DNA from: Mycobacterium conspicuum
Lineage (GTDB): Bacteria > Actinomycetota > Actinomycetes > Mycobacteriales > Mycobacteriaceae
Assembly (NCBI RefSeq): GCF_010730195.1
Contig: NZ_AP022613.1
Location: 806,001 to 870,000 of the forward strand
Length of the DNA: 64,000 bases
Direction of reading: 5' to 3'
Below, in pieces: positions 61,390-64,000 of the stretch (the first letter of the stretch is position 1; every line of letters begins with the position of its first letter). The translations under genes and the position numbers were made by a program. The notes below the pieces were generated by a model. That model did not search any database, was not told the DNA's origin, and was given only the letters and a program-made list of their open reading frames with translations.

Positions 61390-61719
61390 CTAGCCGTTGG
61401 CGGCGGTCTCCTCGGGAGTGAACTGCGGGCAGTACACCTTGATCGCCGCGCCGACAAAGTAGCCGCAGTGGTAGGCGGGCATGGTGCTGTTGTTCAGGAC
61501 TTCGGTCGCCACGTCGCTGGGCTTCTTGCCCGCTTCAAGTTCTGCGCACACGCTGTGCGCCGCCTCGATCGCGTGGGCCGGGGCGACGTGGTCGGTGATG
61601 CCCTCGGAGTTCAGCAGCGAGAGGAACTTGCTGTCGTTGGTGTCGGCGTGCGCAGCCTGCACTGCCGCCAGCGGGCCGATCAACGCGACGGTCACGGCCA
61701 CGAGAAGACGGGTAACCAT
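61390..61719 (-). CDS. Secreted DUF732 protein
   Basis: 109 residues from ATG 61719, with GGGAG nine bases upstream. Signal peptide about residues 1-25 (LVAVTVALIGPLAAVQAAHA); mature core DSKFLSLLNSEGITDH, HSVCAELEAG and KVYCPQF. Closest relative in the window is the gene at 60928, 138 bp further along the same strand, suggesting a local duplication. Function is unknown. Confidence 0.88.
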   Translation of the reverse strand: MVTRLLVAVTVALIGPLAAVQAAHADTNDSKFLSLLNSEGITDHVAPAHAIEAAHSVCAELEAGKKPSDVATEVLNNSTMPAYHCGYFVGAAIKVYCPQFTPEETAANG

Positions 61720-61829
61720 GTGTGGATGCTCCCTGCAGTGAAATGACTCGCTGACGCCACGCTGGGCCGCCAGTCAGCATTGAAGTTTGGGCTTTCTTTC
61801 TCGGCGACATTTTCCCGCGAGATTTGCGA

Positions 61830-61854
61830 TCGTTGCAACCAAGCTTCGCAACGA
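61830..61854. promoter_or_regulatory. 7-bp inverted repeat in the 61720-61966 divergent spacer
   Basis: TCGTTGC (61830-61836) and GCAACGA (61848-61854) are perfect inverted repeats separated by 11 bp containing AAGCTT. The spacer separates the divergent DUF732 gene and lpqC and holds no ORF of its own. No T-tract follows, so an operator-like or promoter-proximal role is as likely as a hairpin. Low certainty. Confidence 0.35.
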
Positions 61855-61966
61855 CGGGTAGTTGTACATCCGCTGTTCACCCCCCGGTTGGCTCGTTGTC
61901 GGAGACGGCGGACAGGGCCGCGAGGGCGCCGCGGGCCGAGCCGGCGACGATCGGTAATTTGACGGC

Positions 61967-62884
61967 ATGCCGTGGGCGCGACTGCTATCGATCGGCGTGC
62001 TCGCGGTGTGTCTGGCCGGCTGCGCGGGACGGCCGGTCTCGGCCGCGACGGCGCGCGACGAGCCCGGGACATTACAGTTCGGCGGCCTCAACCGGACCTA
62101 CCGCGTGCATGTGCCGCCCGGCAACGCCGCAGGTCTGGTGCTCAATTTGCACGGTGGCGGCGGCACCGGCGTCGGGCAAGAGGGCCTTTCCGACTTCGAC
62201 GCCGTCGCCGACGTCGACGGCCTGCTGGTGGCCTATCCGGACGGTTACGACAAGAGCTGGGCCGACGGGCGCGGGGCGTCACCGGCCGATCGCCGTCGTG
62301 TCGACGACGTCGGATTCCTGGTGGCGCTGACGAGCAAGCTGGTCAAGGACTTCGGCATCGCCGCGGGGCACGTCTTCGTCACGGGCATGTCCAACGGGGG
62401 GTTCATGGCCAACCGATTGGGTTGTGATCGCGCTGATGTTTTTGCCGCGATCGCGCCGATCGCGGGCACCCTGGGCGCCGGTGTGGCGTGCAATCCCTCC
62501 CGGCCGGTGTCCGTGCTGGCCGCGCACGGGACCGCGGACCGGCTGGTGCCGTTCGACGGCGGGGATGTGCGCGGCCGCGGCGGGCTCAGCCACGCGGTCT
62601 CGGCTTCGAGCATGGTCGACAAGTGGCGCTCGGTCGACGGATGTCAGGGCGAGCCGTCCCAACAGGAGCTGCCCGACGCCCGAGACGGGACTTTTGTCCG
62701 ACGCTTCGATTCCGCGGCGTGCGCGGCGTCCAGCGAAGTCGTCTTCTACCGCATCGACGGCGGCGGGCACACCTGGCCGGGCGGCAGGCAGTATTTGCCG
62801 CAGGCGGTCATCGGGCCCACCACGCACGCGTTCGACGCGTCGGAAGTGATTGCGGAATTTTTCCTAACCCATGCCCGCGACTAA
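61967..62884 (+). CDS. lpqC: LpqC-like lipoprotein esterase (PHB depolymerase family)
   Basis: 305 residues from ATG 61967. The lipobox is LAVCLAGC with the lipid-modified Cys at about residue 19. The PHB-depolymerase/feruloyl esterase-like alpha/beta hydrolase has the oxyanion region LNLHGGGGTG, nucleophile elbow TGMSNGGFMANRLGC, Asp in AAHGTADRLVPFDGG and His in DGGGHTWPGG. M. tuberculosis LpqC is Rv3298c; the intervening sulfatase atsB (Rv3299c) is missing in this window. It acts outside the cytoplasmic membrane on an unknown ester. Confidence 0.93.
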   Translation: MPWARLLSIGVLAVCLAGCAGRPVSAATARDEPGTLQFGGLNRTYRVHVPPGNAAGLVLNLHGGGGTGVGQEGLSDFDAVADVDGLLVAYPDGYDKSWADGRGASPADRRRVDDVGFLVALTSKLVKDFGIAAGHVFVTGMSNGGFMANRLGCDRADVFAAIAPIAGTLGAGVACNPSRPVSVLAAHGTADRLVPFDGGDVRGRGGLSHAVSASSMVDKWRSVDGCQGEPSQQELPDARDGTFVRRFDSAACAASSEVVFYRIDGGGHTWPGGRQYLPQAVIGPTTHAFDASEVIAEFFLTHARD

Positions 62885-63006
62885 TCCGTCCGGGACTAGT
62901 CTGGCTTCAAATAGAAGTCCAATGTTTCAGGGTTTTAGCGGCTCGGTCATCGCAAAGTCGACGCAATGTTCCAAACGTTTTCCCACCGTAGTCAATGTGA
63001 GGTGTC

Positions 63007-64000
63007 ATGGAGTTCACGGCATTGCCGCCCGAGGTCACCTCTGCGCTGATCCACGCGGGACCGGGTCCGGAATCACTCGTCGAGGCGTCCGTGGCGTGGC
63101 AGCGGCTCGGCACCAGCCTCGAGGAATCGGCGGCCGTCAATACCGCGACATTGGCGGGACTGGACGGCGCTTGGCACGGTCCGTCCGCCGCGGCGATGAC
63201 CCAGGCGGTCGAGCCCTACCTCGCGTGGTTGCGCACCACGGCGGCGCAATGCCAGCAAATGGTCCTCGCGCTGCAGGACGCCGTCAGGGCGTTCAACTCC
63301 GCTCAATCGGCGGTGGTTCCGGTGGCGTCGGTGACCGCGAATCGGACCCGGTTGAAGCAATTGCTGGCCACCAATCGCTTCGGGATCAACCTGCCGGCCA
63401 TCGCCGAAACCGAAGACGAATACCAGGGCATGTGGGCGAACAACTCGGCGGCGATGAGCCGGTACGAGGCGGCCTCGGCGCAGGCCACCACGCTGCCAAT
63501 GTTCAGCGCGCCGGCCGCGATTGCCAACCCGGCCGCCCAGGCCGGTGCGACGGCCGCCGCGGCCACAACTACGACGACGACCAAGGCGGCCATGACGCCG
63601 GCCTCGATCGTGTCGGACCTGGTCACTTTCGACCCGAACGCCGGCTGGTTCGGGCTGGCCAACACCTACGCCAACCAGTTCATCTCGTCCGGCTTTCCGA
63701 TCAACCTGCTCAGCTACGTGGCGCAGAACACGTCGGCGCAGGCCCTGCAGACCGTGGGCGGCGACATCGGTACGGGGCTCTCGGAGGGTCAGTCGGCGCT
63801 GGGCGCGGGGGCGGGCGCGTTCGGCGCCGCCGGGTTGTCCGCCGAGCCGACGGCGGCGATCGGCATCGGGGTGTCGATGGGCAAGCTGACCGCGCCGCCC
63901 GCGGTGGTGGGCCTGTTGCCCGCATCGCAAGTGCCGGTGCAGCTGGCGTCGACGGCCACCCCGATCACCGCGTCAGATTCCGGTTTCCCCATGCCGCCGC
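63007..64000 (+). CDS. PPE family protein (C-terminus cut by window edge)
   Basis: 331 codons are visible from ATG 63007 and the frame is open at the edge. The N-terminus MEFTALPPEVTSALIHAGPG has the PPE motif at residues 7-9, followed by SVAWQRLGTSLEE and the WHG turn (W-x-G type) in GLDGAWHGPSAAAM, as in the helical PPE domain of about 180 residues. A Thr/Ala-rich stretch (about residues 180-196) and a Gly/Ala-rich part follow; VSMGKLTAPPAVVG resembles a diverged SVP-type C-terminal motif. These proteins are exported by ESX systems with a PE partner; no PE gene is directly upstream. Confidence 0.92.
   Translation, partial: MEFTALPPEVTSALIHAGPGPESLVEASVAWQRLGTSLEESAAVNTATLAGLDGAWHGPSAAAMTQAVEPYLAWLRTTAAQCQQMVLALQDAVRAFNSAQSAVVPVASVTANRTRLKQLLATNRFGINLPAIAETEDEYQGMWANNSAAMSRYEAASAQATTLPMFSAPAAIANPAAQAGATAAAATTTTTTKAAMTPASIVSDLVTFDPNAGWFGLANTYANQFISSGFPINLLSYVAQNTSAQALQTVGGDIGTGLSEGQSALGAGAGAFGAAGLSAEPTAAIGIGVSMGKLTAPPAVVGLLPASQVPVQLASTATPITASDSGFPMPP

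Noticed and set aside
1..64000. tRNA or rRNA genes and complete insertion sequences
   Set aside because: No tRNA cloverleaf, rRNA-like segment or transposase gene was recognised in the spacers, all of which are shorter than 300 bp. A tRNAscan-SE and ISfinder search would settle it.

Overview
This window is chromosomal DNA of a high-GC actinobacterium, almost certainly a slow-growing non-tuberculous Mycobacterium (M. avium complex or a relative). The evidence is a PPE gene and a PE-lipase gene, a 13E12-type HNH gene, mycobacterial lipoprotein and DUF732 genes, abundant GTG/TTG starts, and a gene order that follows the M. tuberculosis block from about Rv3359 to Rv3298c. Family and orthologue names come from memory of the proteins and locus order; no database search was run.

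Conserved backbone, left to right. 5071-7894: flavin oxidoreductase (Rv3359-like), folD, a DUF3017 membrane protein and a DUF732 protein. 11072-18821: methyltransferase, metX and metZ (headed by a SAM-IV riboswitch), icd1, a hydrolase, trpS and a YhjD-like membrane protein. 21706-29470: nagA, a sugar transporter, dacB1, an SMP-30-like protein, a class-III aminotransferase and sigJ. 34695-41101: the sdhCDAB operon facing the nucleoside-salvage operon cdd-deoA-add. 46489-54898: an Rv3311-like protein, sapM, upp, pmmB, punA, amiB1 and amiA1. 55957-62884: an AIG2/GGCT-like protein, lpdA, glpD2, a pseudouridine synthase and lpqC. The last kilobase is a truncated PPE gene.

Accessory pieces sit at the joints of this backbone. 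They are two tandem FHA-ABC transporters (1-5047); an FAD oxidase, a UbiE paralogue and a frameshifted hydrolase (8063-11071); a 13E12 HNH gene and a LipY-like PE lipase in a more AT-rich patch (18822-21604); a lipase, AraC and AhpD-like cluster plus a giant double-kinase/beta-propeller protein (29442-34675); a P450/VWA/MauE-thioredoxin/VWA island (41105-46388); a cutinase (51846-52502); and a DUF559/AbiEi-like gene flanked by 58-bp inverted repeats (54901-55942).

The most unusual items are the inverted-repeat-bounded DUF559 cassette, the tandem pseudokinase-kinase-NHL receptor, and the three-part MauE-thioredoxin-(5-Cys module)x2 protein between two convergent VWA paralogues. In the first FHA-ABC paralogue, FHA-1 has lost the residues that normally grip phosphothreonine. 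Tail-to-tail gene pairs also share their stop codons in a 4-nt YTAR overlap far more often than expected. Nucleoside salvage (cdd, deoA, add, upp, punA, pmmB) and methionine/SAM control (riboswitch-metZ-metX-methyltransferase) are the clearest functional units.
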